Source of the DNA: Bacteroidota bacterium
GTDB taxonomy: Bacteria; Bacteroidota; Bacteroidia; Flavobacteriales_D; Crocinitomicaceae
Direction: 5' to 3'
Length of the DNA: 64,000 nucleotides
Assembly: GCA_006226425.1 (NCBI GenBank)
Contig: SBGX01000013.1
Coordinates: 62,001-126,000, forward strand
Positions 1 to 8,365 of this stretch are shown one piece after another. The notes beneath the pieces were generated by a model, which was not told the origin of the DNA, searched no databases, and saw only the letters and a list, made by a program, of their open reading frames with translations. The position numbers and the translations under genes were made by a program. The stretch's first letter is position 1, and each line of letters begins with the position of its first letter.

Positions 1-322
1 ACAACTTAACTCCCAATTCTTCCGGCAAATAGTCAAAAATCCACATATCGTGATTCCCAATAAAAAAGTGTACGGGAATCCCGGCATCTGTAAAGGAGGC
101 TATTTTTGCTTGTAAGCGTACAAAGCCTCTAGGAATGGCTTGTTTGTACTCAAACCAAAAGTCGAATACATCCCCCAGTAAATAAAGTTCCTGACAATCC
201 TCGCGAATACTGTCCATCCATTCACAGACCAATTTTTCCCGTTCCAAACTTCGTGTTCTATCCGGGGCTCCCAGGTGAAAATCCGAAGCAAAATAGATCT
301 TTTTTTCCGGGACTGTATTCAT
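1..322 (-). CDS. lpxH: UDP-2,3-diacylglucosamine diphosphatase LpxH (3' part outside window)
   Basis: Only the N-terminal ~107 residues are inside the window; the gene runs off the left edge. Translated from an ATG at 322-320 it shows the metallophosphatase signatures DFHLG near residue 14, GDVFDFW near residue 51 and GNHDMW near residue 91, in LpxH order. LpxH cleaves UDP-diacylglucosamine to lipid X in lipid A synthesis at the cytoplasmic face of the inner membrane. It lies 2 bases downstream of the TlpA-like gene at 325-1443 and is probably in the same transcript. The lipid A kinase lpxK sits a few genes upstream. LpxH rather than a generic phosphoesterase is favoured by the FDFWFEY stretch. 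Confidence 0.88.
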   Translation of the reverse strand, partial: MNTVPEKKIYFASDFHLGAPDRTRSLEREKLVCEWMDSIREDCQELYLLGDVFDFWFEYKQAIPRGFVRLQAKIASFTDAGIPVHFFIGNHDMWIFDYLPEELGVKL

Positions 323-324
323 TG

Positions 325-1443
325 TTAGTGACCGAACAATTGTTCCAGTTTTTGAGCCAGTTGTGCTCCTCTCAAATTAGTTTGGATAATTTTTCCTTCC
401 TGATCAATCAGGACTGTAAATGGAATCCCCGTTACCTGATAAAGTCTGGCTACCTCATTCGACCATTGTTTCAGGTCACTCACATGATTAGGCCATAACA
501 AACCGTCTTTAGCAATCGCAGCTTCCCATCGCTCTTTATCCCGATCCAGGGAAACACTCATCACCGTGAAACCATCATCTTTATAGCGTTGATATAATCT
601 TACCACATTGGGGTTCTCTGCCCGACAGGGACGACACCAACTGGCCCAAAAGTCCAGTAGTACCACTTTTCCTTTCAAATCGGAAAGTTTCATAGAAGTT
701 CCATCCGGTTTATTCTGTTGAAAATCAGGAGCAGGTTTTCCAGGTTCCAGAAAGCTCATTTTCTCTTTCCGGGCCTTTTGTTGTTCAAATTGTGCCTTCA
801 CATTCTGAATAGAAGGAGATTCGCCAAAACCGGCTACCAGATTTTCCACAACTTCTTCATAGACTTCAAACTCATTGTCTGGTTCAATCACAGAAAGCAT
901 GGGTAGCAACTGTGCTGATTTTTGATTTTCACTCAAAAAACGCTTGCGGTATGCCATGAAATCGTAAAATAAGGGATAGAAAGCCTCATTTACTTTCGTC
1001 TCTTCTCCTGGATGTGTTCTCAAATAACGATTAGCAGAATCTTTCTTGTAGTTATACACCTGCATGACCTGAACAAACTCGTTCAATTTCACCGATTCGT
1101 CCGAGTTGACGATATTATTGAAATTTCGGAGATTAGAACCGTCTCCGTGAATTTGAATATCAGAACCGTCCCGAATAATTAAGTTAATATGCGCATTCCC
1201 AGCTCTTAGAACATAATAGTCCGCGGCAGGAAGCTTTCCCTGCATCTTGTAATTTCCTTTGTCATCCGGGTAGGCTTTCAAATAATCCACATAACGATTC
1301 GAGACAATTTGAGACAGGCGCATGGTATCTCCCTGATAATTAAAAATATTTCCACTGATTTTCGCCTTAATTTCCTTTTGCGCCAACAACTGAAAACTGA
1401 AAGCCAAGAGTAGATTTAGGATGATGGTTTTGGTTAAATTCAT
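325..1443 (-). CDS. TlpA-like thiol-disulfide oxidoreductase, exported
   Basis: This 372-residue protein starts with a signal peptide ending near residue 21 (LLAQ). An N-terminal beta-rich region (about 25-110) resembles DUF4369, a middle helical region follows, and a C-terminal AhpC/TSA-thioredoxin domain (about 232-370) carries the redox motif WCRPC at 269-273 and the cis-Pro loop TGIPFTV. The family reduces or resolves disulfides in the periplasm; the substrate is unknown. It is a diverged paralogue of the next gene upstream (1460-2641), 16 bases away, and is probably co-transcribed with it and gatB. The active-site dipeptide RP differs from the AP of the paralogue, which suggests different redox potentials (inference). 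Confidence 0.85.
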   Translation of the reverse strand: MNLTKTIILNLLLAFSFQLLAQKEIKAKISGNIFNYQGDTMRLSQIVSNRYVDYLKAYPDDKGNYKMQGKLPAADYYVLRAGNAHINLIIRDGSDIQIHGDGSNLRNFNNIVNSDESVKLNEFVQVMQVYNYKKDSANRYLRTHPGEETKVNEAFYPLFYDFMAYRKRFLSENQKSAQLLPMLSVIEPDNEFEVYEEVVENLVAGFGESPSIQNVKAQFEQQKARKEKMSFLEPGKPAPDFQQNKPDGTSMKLSDLKGKVVLLDFWASWCRPCRAENPNVVRLYQRYKDDGFTVMSVSLDRDKERWEAAIAKDGLLWPNHVSDLKQWSNEVARLYQVTGIPFTVLIDQEGKIIQTNLRGAQLAQKLEQLFGH

Positions 1444-1459
1444 TGATTCTTTCTTGTAT

Positions 1460-2641
1460 TTATAGTAGTTCTAGCAATTTTCGTTCCAATTCAGCATCCC
1501 TAAAATTCGTTCCCACAATTTTGCCCTTACGATCTACCAAAACCGTGAATGGAATCGCATTGAATCCATATATTCTGGTCAATGGAGTTTTCCATTGCTG
1601 CAAATCCGAAACGTGGTTTGGCCACGCTAATTTGTCCGCTTCAATGGCTCTCATCCAGGATGCACGATCACTATCTAAAGATACACTAAAAACGGTAAAT
1701 CCTTTCGATTTATACTTATGATACAAACTTACAACATGCGGATTCGCTCTTCGACAAGGAGCACACCAGGAAGCCCAGAAATCTATCAACACTACTTTTC
1801 CCTTCAAATCTGATAGTTTCATTGTTTGTCCCTCGGGATTTGGCAAAACGATATCAGGGGCATCCTTTTCTCCCGAGATTAACAACTTGTAATCAACGTA
1901 TGCCTTTTCGATCTCCGCGACCTGCATCATCATGTTCTTGGTCATCGGTGAATCTTCATACTCTTTTTGATAGGCTTCGGATACTTTTTTTAGGGCCTCA
2001 AGATTAGAGGCTTCCCAATACTGAAATCCCATGGAAGGAGTCAAAGAAGTCATCAACACCAGGTTGGCAGGATTTGAAGGGTCTTTCAACATACTTTCCC
2101 GGGCAAAGTCATCCAGTGGTTTTCTCATTTCCAGGAAACGATTGATTTGTTGCTCCTCACTCAAACCTGCTTGTCTGGATAATTCCATTTGTTTCACGGC
2201 AAAATCATTGAATTTTGTCATGTAGCTGGTAAGTGCAGCTCCCCATTTCGTTCCACTAATGTTCGGCAAGCGTTCGAATTCTGCGTAACTGGTCTCCAGT
2301 TTCACTTTATCACCCGGAACCAAAGTCATGGGAACAATTTTGTTTCGACCTTCTCCCAATTGAAGCTGATACATACCCAAACCGCGTACCTTACAGGACA
2401 TCTTAAAGCTTCCATCCTCTTCAATACGGGTCTCTCCAAGTTTTAATTCCCCTTGATTTCCAGCCACTTCCAATCGGATGGATTGTCCTGCTGCACCATC
2501 TACCTTTCCACTTATCCAACAGTTAATTTCCTGCCCGGATTCTTCCTCCGTTGGGTCCATTTCCTGATGCTCGTCTCCTGTCTCGGTATTGCACGAAACA
2601 AAAGCCAAAACAAGCAGTCCGTATATCCAATTTTTCATCAT
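1460..2641 (-). CDS. TlpA-like thioredoxin-fold lipoprotein
   Basis: This 393-residue protein has a short signal with a probable lipidation cysteine at residue 17 (FVSC), then a Glu-rich linker, a DUF4369-like beta region (about 40-125), a helical middle and a C-terminal thioredoxin-fold domain with WCAPC at 292-296 and NAIPFTV as the cis-Pro loop. It is likely anchored to a membrane facing the periplasm. The ATG follows the gatB stop directly (TAA then ATG, same frame), so translation is probably coupled to gatB. It pairs with the paralogue downstream. The lipobox has Phe at -3, so lipidation is likely but not certain. Confidence 0.85.
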   Translation of the reverse strand: MMKNWIYGLLVLAFVSCNTETGDEHQEMDPTEEESGQEINCWISGKVDGAAGQSIRLEVAGNQGELKLGETRIEEDGSFKMSCKVRGLGMYQLQLGEGRNKIVPMTLVPGDKVKLETSYAEFERLPNISGTKWGAALTSYMTKFNDFAVKQMELSRQAGLSEEQQINRFLEMRKPLDDFARESMLKDPSNPANLVLMTSLTPSMGFQYWEASNLEALKKVSEAYQKEYEDSPMTKNMMMQVAEIEKAYVDYKLLISGEKDAPDIVLPNPEGQTMKLSDLKGKVVLIDFWASWCAPCRRANPHVVSLYHKYKSKGFTVFSVSLDSDRASWMRAIEADKLAWPNHVSDLQQWKTPLTRIYGFNAIPFTVLVDRKGKIVGTNFRDAELERKLLELL

Positions 2642-4102
2642 TTATTCTTCAAGCATTTTACGCAACAATTGATTGGCCTGCTTTGGATCAGCCTTTCCTT
2701 TAGAAACCTTCATTAACTGCCCCATCAAAAAGCCTAGCAATTGCTTCTCACCGGAGCGGTACCTCTCCGTTTCTCCCGGATTTGCCTCCAATACCTGTTG
2801 CACATAAGTTGTGAGCATTCCTTCATCAGATTCCTGGATCAAATTCAAGCGTTTGGCAATATCTAGTGGATTTTCCTCCTGCGAATGAAGCATTTCAGGA
2901 AAAATTCGTTGGCTTGCTACAGATTTTGAGACCTGTCCTGATTCACTCAATTCGATCAATGCAATCAATCTTTTCGGGCTCACTGGAAACTCTTCTATTC
3001 CAATACTTCGCTCATTCAAATAAGACTTCACGTCCCCCATCAACAGATTAGCTGCGGCCTTGTATTTGTCTGTCAGGCCGATCATTTCCTCGTAAAATAG
3101 GGCAATCCCTTTCTGATCTGTCAAATTAGTAGCATCATACTCTGAAAGTCCATAAGAAGCTGTGTACTTATCATACAATTCCTTTGGCAAGGCCGGCATT
3201 TCAGAACGCACCTGTTCTACTTGTTCTCTGCTTACTCGAAGTGGTTGCAAATCCGGTTCTGGAAAATAGCGATAATCATTCGCTGCTTCTTTGCTCCGCA
3301 TGGAGATTGTTTTTCCACTCACCGCGTCAAAAGATCTTGTTTCCTGGCTCAGCACCCCACCGGATTCAAGGACTTCAATTTGTCGTTCTATTTCATGTTC
3401 AATTGCTCGTTGGACATTTCGGATCGAGTTCATGTTCTTCACTTCGACCTTCGTACCAAAGGTATTCGATCCCTTTTTCATGACGGAGACATTCGCATCA
3501 CAGCGCATGGAACCTTCTTCCATGTTTCCGTCACAAATTTCCAGGTATCGTAGCAATTTACGCACCTCTGTCAAATATGCATAGGCTTCTTCCGAAGAAC
3601 GAATATCCGGTTCAGAAACGATTTCTAATAGTGGTACTCCTGCCCGGTTCAAATCAACAAGTGTATCATAGATATCCACATCGTGAATGCTTTTTCCTGC
3701 ATCTTCCTCCATGTGAATTCGGGTTATACCAATAGCCTTATAGGCTCCATTAGCCCCTTTGATTTCCACTTTTCCACCAGTACAAATCGGCGTTTTATCC
3801 TGGGTAATCTGATACCCTTTTGGCAAATCCGGATAGAAGTAATTCTTTCTCGCAAAATATTGCTGCTCAGCGATCTCACTTTGACAGGCCAAACCAAGTT
3901 TAATGGCGTACTCAATGGTACGTTTGTTCATTACTGGTAAGGTTCCTGGATGTCCCAATGAAACCACGCTGACCAAACTATTTGGTGCTGCGCCATATTC
4001 ATTCCGATCACTGGAATAGGCCTTTGAGTTGGTCAGCATTTGAGCGTGAACCTCCAATCCTACCACCACTTCATACTGTTCTCTTAGCTCAGACGCCAAC
4101 AT
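2642..4102 (-). CDS. gatB: Asp-tRNA(Asn)/Glu-tRNA(Gln) amidotransferase subunit B
   Basis: The 486-residue product matches GatB over its full length. It has EVHAQM near residue 17, the NYFYPDLPKGYQ segment at 87-98, the family signature DLNRAGVPLLEI at 150-161 and the C-terminal YqeY-like tail domain. GatB is the kinase/tRNA-binding subunit of GatCAB, which converts mischarged Glu-tRNA(Gln) or Asp-tRNA(Asn) to the correct amide. gatA and gatC are not in the window, as is usual when the genes are dispersed. The ATG at 4102 begins 30 bases after the end of the nucleoside phosphorylase gene. The stop abuts the start of the TlpA-like gene in the same frame. Confidence 0.97.
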   Translation of the reverse strand: MLASELREQYEVVVGLEVHAQMLTNSKAYSSDRNEYGAAPNSLVSVVSLGHPGTLPVMNKRTIEYAIKLGLACQSEIAEQQYFARKNYFYPDLPKGYQITQDKTPICTGGKVEIKGANGAYKAIGITRIHMEEDAGKSIHDVDIYDTLVDLNRAGVPLLEIVSEPDIRSSEEAYAYLTEVRKLLRYLEICDGNMEEGSMRCDANVSVMKKGSNTFGTKVEVKNMNSIRNVQRAIEHEIERQIEVLESGGVLSQETRSFDAVSGKTISMRSKEAANDYRYFPEPDLQPLRVSREQVEQVRSEMPALPKELYDKYTASYGLSEYDATNLTDQKGIALFYEEMIGLTDKYKAAANLLMGDVKSYLNERSIGIEEFPVSPKRLIALIELSESGQVSKSVASQRIFPEMLHSQEENPLDIAKRLNLIQESDEGMLTTYVQQVLEANPGETERYRSGEKQLLGFLMGQLMKVSKGKADPKQANQLLRKMLEE

Positions 4103-4132
4103 CTCTTTTCTATTTCAATAAGCAACGAGTTC

Positions 4133-4945
4133 CTACAGGCGCGAGATCAATTCTTTCATGATCAGGGTCATTTTTGGCTCCTGACGGTTAGCCACATCAA
4201 TCACATCCTGCAAACTTACTTTGTGAATTTTTCCTGGAACCCCTAAATCAGTGATAATCGAGATCGCAAAACAAGGAATTTCCATGTGTCTGGCAACGAT
4301 CACTTCCGGAACCGTTGACATTCCAACAGCATCGGCTCCAATCACACGAACATATTTGTATTCCGCTGGAGTTTCCAAGGTTGGTCCGGTCAAACCAGCA
4401 TATGTTCCAACAGCTACTTTAATGTTATTTTCATTGGCAATTTTCAAAGCCAGATCAATCATTCCTTTATCGTAAGGTTCACTCATGTCCGGGAAACGCG
4501 GTCCAAGATCATCAATATTCTTCCCAATCAGCGGATGCGCTGGAAAAAGGTTAATGTGATCATCCTGAATCATGATCTCCCCTACTTCATAGTCTGGATT
4601 CACTCCACCGGAAGCATTGGAAACAAACAATTTTTCAATTCCCAACAATTTCATGACACGTACCGGAAAAGTCACTTCCTGCATGTTATAACCTTCATAA
4701 AAGTGGAAACGACCTTGCATGGCAACCACCTGTTTTCCTCCCAGTTTCCCAAGAATAAGTTTCCCAGAGTGGCTTTTCACCGTTGAAACAGGAAAGTTTG
4801 GAATATTCTCATAAGGAATTTCGTCAACGACATCAATTTCGTTAACCAGACCACCAAGACCTGTTCCTAAAATGATACCAATAGTCGGCTCAATCGTTGT
4901 TTTGCCTTTAATATAGGCTACTGACTCATTAAATTTTTCTAGCAT
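4133..4945 (-). CDS. punA: Purine nucleoside phosphorylase (trimeric PNP family)
   Basis: This 270-residue enzyme has the PNP family-2 pattern: ILGTGLGGL near residue 25, the phosphate-binding HSGKL near 59, GRFHFYEGY, the NASGGVNP loop, GPTLETPAEY and the late VGMSTVPE segment. It phosphorolyses purine (deoxy)nucleosides to base plus (deoxy)ribose-1-phosphate in the cytoplasm. The start codon overlaps the last 7 bases of lpxK, so the two are almost certainly one transcript with coupled translation. The metabolic link to lpxK is not obvious. Confidence 0.95.
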   Translation of the reverse strand: MLEKFNESVAYIKGKTTIEPTIGIILGTGLGGLVNEIDVVDEIPYENIPNFPVSTVKSHSGKLILGKLGGKQVVAMQGRFHFYEGYNMQEVTFPVRVMKLLGIEKLFVSNASGGVNPDYEVGEIMIQDDHINLFPAHPLIGKNIDDLGPRFPDMSEPYDKGMIDLALKIANENNIKVAVGTYAGLTGPTLETPAEYKYVRVIGADAVGMSTVPEVIVARHMEIPCFAISIITDLGVPGKIHKVSLQDVIDVANRQEPKMTLIMKELISRL

Positions 4946-5958
4946 ACGTGTTTAATAATTTCTAAAAATTGTTTTGGACGGTCTAACTCAATATCCATCC
5001 GTTGATAGTACCAGGGGACCTTTGACATGACTTCCGAGAACTCCTTTCCAATCAATCTGACAAAGTCCTTTTCAGTCGTTACGATCACCTTGGCACCAGA
5101 CGCAAAAGTATCAAATTTTTTCAAAATTCTTTCTATGTCCGGCAAGCTAAAATCATGATGGTCCCGAAAACTCATTGTCACTACCATAAATTGCTTTGAC
5201 AACTCTGCTTCCAGAGGCCCAGGATCAGCGATTCCACTTACCAGCAAAGCAGCTGTCACTCCTTCCACTTGCGGGCCAGAAAAATGAATCAAATCACCAT
5301 ATCGAATTCTTGAAAAGAAGACCTTTTCTGCTTCTATGCCTGATTTTCGAATATAGTGTTCTTTGTCTTGTGATGTGAGTTCTTCCGGACACTTTGAAAA
5401 AACTAACAAGTCTGCTCTTCGAATTCCCTTGCGAAATTCCCTCAATCTGCCGGTTGGAACGACATAGTCCCTGAAGAAGGGCTTTGCATATTCGGAAAGA
5501 ACTAAGTTCAAACCAGCTTTTACTTTTCGGTGCTGAAAAGCATCATCCAAAATAATCAAATCCGTCTTCCCGGAATCGAGTATCTGCTCAACACCAAACT
5601 TTCGTTCTTCACACACATGCACTCCGATTTTGGGAGCAAAACGATTGAAATACATGAAAGGTTCATCTCCAACATCTTCTGCTCGATGTCCATCTTTCAA
5701 CTGCAAATACCCCCGGGTCTTTCGTCCGTAACCTCTACTCAGTATCTGAATCTGTAGGTCTTCCTCCAGCGAATCAACTAAATGACAGACCATTGGAGTT
5801 TTCCCCGTTCCACCCAGTGATAGATTTCCCACACAAATAGAAGGCACGGGAATTGCATACGACTTTTTGACTCCCGAATCATAAAGTTTATTCCGCAAGT
5901 CCATCACCAAACCGTAACAAAGCGAAAAGGGAAACAACAAATACTTTAGATAAATCAC
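4939..5958 (-). CDS. lpxK: Tetraacyldisaccharide 4'-kinase (lipid A synthesis)
   Basis: The 339-residue protein has an N-terminal hydrophobic membrane segment (about 3-19) and the LpxK P-loop GNLSLGGTGKTP at 44-55. DDAFQHRKV and VTTEKDFVRL further on are also LpxK hallmarks. It phosphorylates the 4' position of the lipid A precursor at the inner membrane. The best start is GTG at 5958-5956; no ATG in frame gives the membrane segment. It leads the lpxK-punA-gatB run. Upstream DNA to 6060 separates it from the divergent Nif3-like gene and must hold both promoters. Confidence 0.95.
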   Translation of the reverse strand: MIYLKYLLFPFSLCYGLVMDLRNKLYDSGVKKSYAIPVPSICVGNLSLGGTGKTPMVCHLVDSLEEDLQIQILSRGYGRKTRGYLQLKDGHRAEDVGDEPFMYFNRFAPKIGVHVCEERKFGVEQILDSGKTDLIILDDAFQHRKVKAGLNLVLSEYAKPFFRDYVVPTGRLREFRKGIRRADLLVFSKCPEELTSQDKEHYIRKSGIEAEKVFFSRIRYGDLIHFSGPQVEGVTAALLVSGIADPGPLEAELSKQFMVVTMSFRDHHDFSLPDIERILKKFDTFASGAKVIVTTEKDFVRLIGKEFSEVMSKVPWYYQRMDIELDRPKQFLEIIKHVC

Positions 5959-6060
5959 AGAAGCCAGATCAAATGTGATTCAAAATTAATTTTAATTCCG
6001 GAACCTTGTTCCATCCACTTTCTTTTATTTAATTTTAGCCTTTTCATCCCAATCACATTT

Positions 6061-7155
6061 ATGAAAATCAAAGAAATCACCCATTTCCTGGAAAATCGAT
6101 TCCCCCTTGGGAGTCAGGCTTCATTTGATAATTGTGGACTTCTTGTTGGTGATCCCGAACAGGAATGCTCCTCAGCACTCATTTCACTAGATTGTACAGA
6201 AGAGGTTGTTGATGAAGCGATTACACAGGGTCATCAAATGATCATCTCCCACCACCCCATTCTATTTAAAGGGCTCAAAAAACTGAACGGATCAAATTAT
6301 GTGGAGCGAGTCATCATCAAGGCGATTCAACACGGCATAGCCTTGTATGCTATTCACACCAATTTAGATCACTCTATTCAGGGGGTTAACCTGGAGATCG
6401 CCCGTAGGCTGGGAGTTCAAAATCCAGCTATTTTGAGCCCACAAGCCGAAACCCTCCATAAATTGGTTGTTTTTGTTCCGAAAACACACCTTAAAGAAGT
6501 TGAACAGGCGTTGTTTCAGGCTGGTGCGGGAAGAATTGGCAACTATGCCGAATGCAGTTTTTATTCGGAAGGAACAGGCAATTTTAAACCGACCGGAGCT
6601 GCAAGTCCCTTCGAAGGACAACTCAATGAACGGAGTTCTGTTGAGGAATTGCGTCTTGAGGTCCTCGTGGACAAATACAGAATTGGGGCCGTTCTGAAAG
6701 CTTTAAACAATACGCATCCATACGAAGAGGTAGCACATGAAATATATCCCATCCAAAACCTGAATCAGGAGGAAGGATCGGGAATGATTGGAGAATTAGC
6801 AGAAGAAATGGATGCTTTGGAATTTTTGAAAAGGATCAAGCAAGATTTTCACTGTGGGGTAATTCGACACACTGAACTCGTGAAAAAGAACGTTAAAAAG
6901 ATTGCTTTTTGTGGCGGTTCAGGGAGCTTTTTACTTGGACAGGCGAAAGCTCGGGGAGCAGATATCTATATCACCGGCGACTTCAAATATCATGAGTTTT
7001 TTGATGCAGAAAAGGATCTGATCATTGCCGATATTGGACACTATGAGAGCGAACAATTCACTTCCGATCTTATAAAGCATATTTTGTCGGAAAAATTTAC
7101 TAATTTTGCGCTTCATTTAAGTCGCATAAATACGAATCCGATAAAATATTTGTAA
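6061..7155 (+). CDS. Nif3-like dinuclear metal-centre protein (GTP cyclohydrolase I type 2 / YqfO family)
   Basis: The 364-residue product shows the NIF3 metal-binding pattern: SHHPILFKG with His64-His65, HTNLD near residue 100, and the C-terminal GDFKYHEFFDA and DIGHYESE segments. The middle (about 130-245) holds the CutA1/PII-like insertion typical of the YqfO subfamily, including THPYEEVAHEIYP. Members form hexameric toroids with a dinuclear metal site; the physiological reaction is uncertain despite the cyclohydrolase label. Its stop codon is followed immediately, in frame, by the ATG of the zinc-ribbon gene. A TAATTTTA element near 6031 may be its promoter -7 box. Confidence 0.93.
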   Translation: MKIKEITHFLENRFPLGSQASFDNCGLLVGDPEQECSSALISLDCTEEVVDEAITQGHQMIISHHPILFKGLKKLNGSNYVERVIIKAIQHGIALYAIHTNLDHSIQGVNLEIARRLGVQNPAILSPQAETLHKLVVFVPKTHLKEVEQALFQAGAGRIGNYAECSFYSEGTGNFKPTGAASPFEGQLNERSSVEELRLEVLVDKYRIGAVLKALNNTHPYEEVAHEIYPIQNLNQEEGSGMIGELAEEMDALEFLKRIKQDFHCGVIRHTELVKKNVKKIAFCGGSGSFLLGQAKARGADIYITGDFKYHEFFDAEKDLIIADIGHYESEQFTSDLIKHILSEKFTNFALHLSRINTNPIKYL

Positions 7156-7908
7156 ATGGCTAAAGCAGCAACAAAAAAGGAAAGCACGATCGCAGACAAA
7201 CTGGACGCTCTATACGAACTTCAACAAATTGATTCCGAAATCGATCGAATCAGAACAGTTCGGGGAGAACTTCCTTTGGAGGTTCAGGATTTGGAAGATG
7301 AGTTAGAGGGGTTGGAAACGCGCCTGAACAGATTGCAGGATGAAGCCAAAGAGCTTGAAACGGAAATTTCTGACAGAAAGAATGCCGTAAAGGATGCTGA
7401 AACCCTGATCACCAAGTATAAAGAACAACAAAATAACGTTCGAAACAATCGTGAGTTTGAATCCCTTGAAAAAGAGATTGAATTCCAAACACTGGAAATT
7501 AAACTTCACGAAAAGAAAAGTAAAGAAGCTAAATTCAATCTGACTGCTAAAAAGGAGTTGATTGACGAAGCAAAAGAGCGTTTCGATTTCCGAAAAGGAG
7601 ATTTGGATTTGAAAAAATCCGAATTGGATGAAATCGTCAATGAAACAAAGAAAGAAGAAGAAAGTCTTCTGAAAAAATCAGATGCAGCCAAAAAATCAAT
7701 TGATGATCGTTTGGTTACTGCTTATGATCGTCTACGTTCCAACGCGAAAAACGGACTGGCTGTAGTAACGGTTGACCGGGATTCATGTGGTGGATGTTTC
7801 AACAAAATTCCACCTCAAAGACAATTGGATATTCAGTCCAAGAAAAAAGTGATCGTTTGTGAACACTGTGGACGCATCCTTGTTCCATCAGAAGAAAGCG
7901 AAGATTAA
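7156..7908 (+). CDS. Coiled-coil protein with C4 zinc ribbon (DUF164 family)
   Basis: This 250-residue protein is almost entirely a long antiparallel coiled coil (about 15-185), followed by a zinc ribbon with CxxC pairs at 211/214 and 235/238. This is the architecture of the C4-type zinc-ribbon family usually encoded next to Nif3. The biochemical role is not firmly known; nucleic-acid or ribosome association has been suggested for relatives. It has no signal peptide and is cytoplasmic. Start follows the Nif3 stop with zero spacing, and a strong hairpin terminator follows the stop, so the pair forms a complete two-gene operon. Confidence 0.92.
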   Translation: MAKAATKKESTIADKLDALYELQQIDSEIDRIRTVRGELPLEVQDLEDELEGLETRLNRLQDEAKELETEISDRKNAVKDAETLITKYKEQQNNVRNNREFESLEKEIEFQTLEIKLHEKKSKEAKFNLTAKKELIDEAKERFDFRKGDLDLKKSELDEIVNETKKEEESLLKKSDAAKKSIDDRLVTAYDRLRSNAKNGLAVVTVDRDSCGGCFNKIPPQRQLDIQSKKKVIVCEHCGRILVPSEESED

Positions 7909-7919
7909 AAAATAAGTCA

Positions 7920-7943
7920 GCCCCTTCATCAAGGGGCTTTTTT
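7920..7943 (+). terminator. Intrinsic terminator of the Nif3/zinc-ribbon operon
   Basis: A perfect 7-bp stem (GCCCCTT / AAGGGGC) closes a 4-base loop (CATC) and is followed by six T residues. It lies 11 bases after the zinc-ribbon stop codon and 14 bases before the CoA-binding gene. Confidence 0.9.
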
Positions 7944-7957
7944 ATACCCTGTATTTT

Positions 7958-8314
7958 ATGAAAACCTTGGTTATCGGTGCCAGTGAAAAAATCAATCGCT
8001 ATTCCAATAAGGCGGTTCGGGCGTTAAATAAGCATGGTTTTGAAGTCATTGCTTTTGGTCCACGATTAGGGCAAATTGATCACACAGCTATCGAAAACAC
8101 CTGGAACCCGGACTGGGAGGTGGATACCGTCACTCTTTACATTAATCCACTTGTTCAGGAGAGCTACGAAGACAATATTCTGAAGTTGCAGCCCAGACGA
8201 GTTATTTTCAATCCGGGTACGGAGAATAGCGAATTCGAGGAAAAACTTGAACAAGCCGGAATTGAGACACTCGAGGCCTGCACACTGGTCATGCTCGCAA
8301 CCGGACAGTATTAA
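7958..8314 (+). CDS. CoA-binding domain protein (YccU-like, small Rossmann protein)
   Basis: This 118-residue protein is one Rossmann fold: TLVIGASEKINRYSNKAV at the start is the dinucleotide/CoA-binding loop, and LEACTLVML near the end is the family's conserved Cys-Thr segment. It is a stand-alone CoA_binding_2 domain of the YccU/YneT type, which binds CoA or a nucleotide with unknown physiological role. It is monocistronic or leads into bshC, 51 bases downstream, although bshC has its own promoter. CoA and bacillithiol are both low-molecular-weight thiols, but a functional link is only speculation. Confidence 0.85.
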   Translation: MKTLVIGASEKINRYSNKAVRALNKHGFEVIAFGPRLGQIDHTAIENTWNPDWEVDTVTLYINPLVQESYEDNILKLQPRRVIFNPGTENSEFEEKLEQAGIETLEACTLVMLATGQY

Positions 8315-8330
8315 ACAAGATGGTAATCGC

Positions 8331-8362
8331 TTTGTAGTTCGGAAAGAAGATTCTTATTTTTG
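8331..8362 (+). promoter_or_regulatory. Predicted promoter for bshC (TTTG-N20-TATTTTTG)
   Basis: TTTG at 8331-8334 and TATTTTTG at 8355-8362 are separated by 20 bases, matching the Bacteroidota -33 TTTG and -7 TAnnTTTG consensus. The -7 box ends 3 bases before the bshC ATG, so the transcript may be leaderless. Confidence 0.65.
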
Positions 8363-8365
8363 CTC

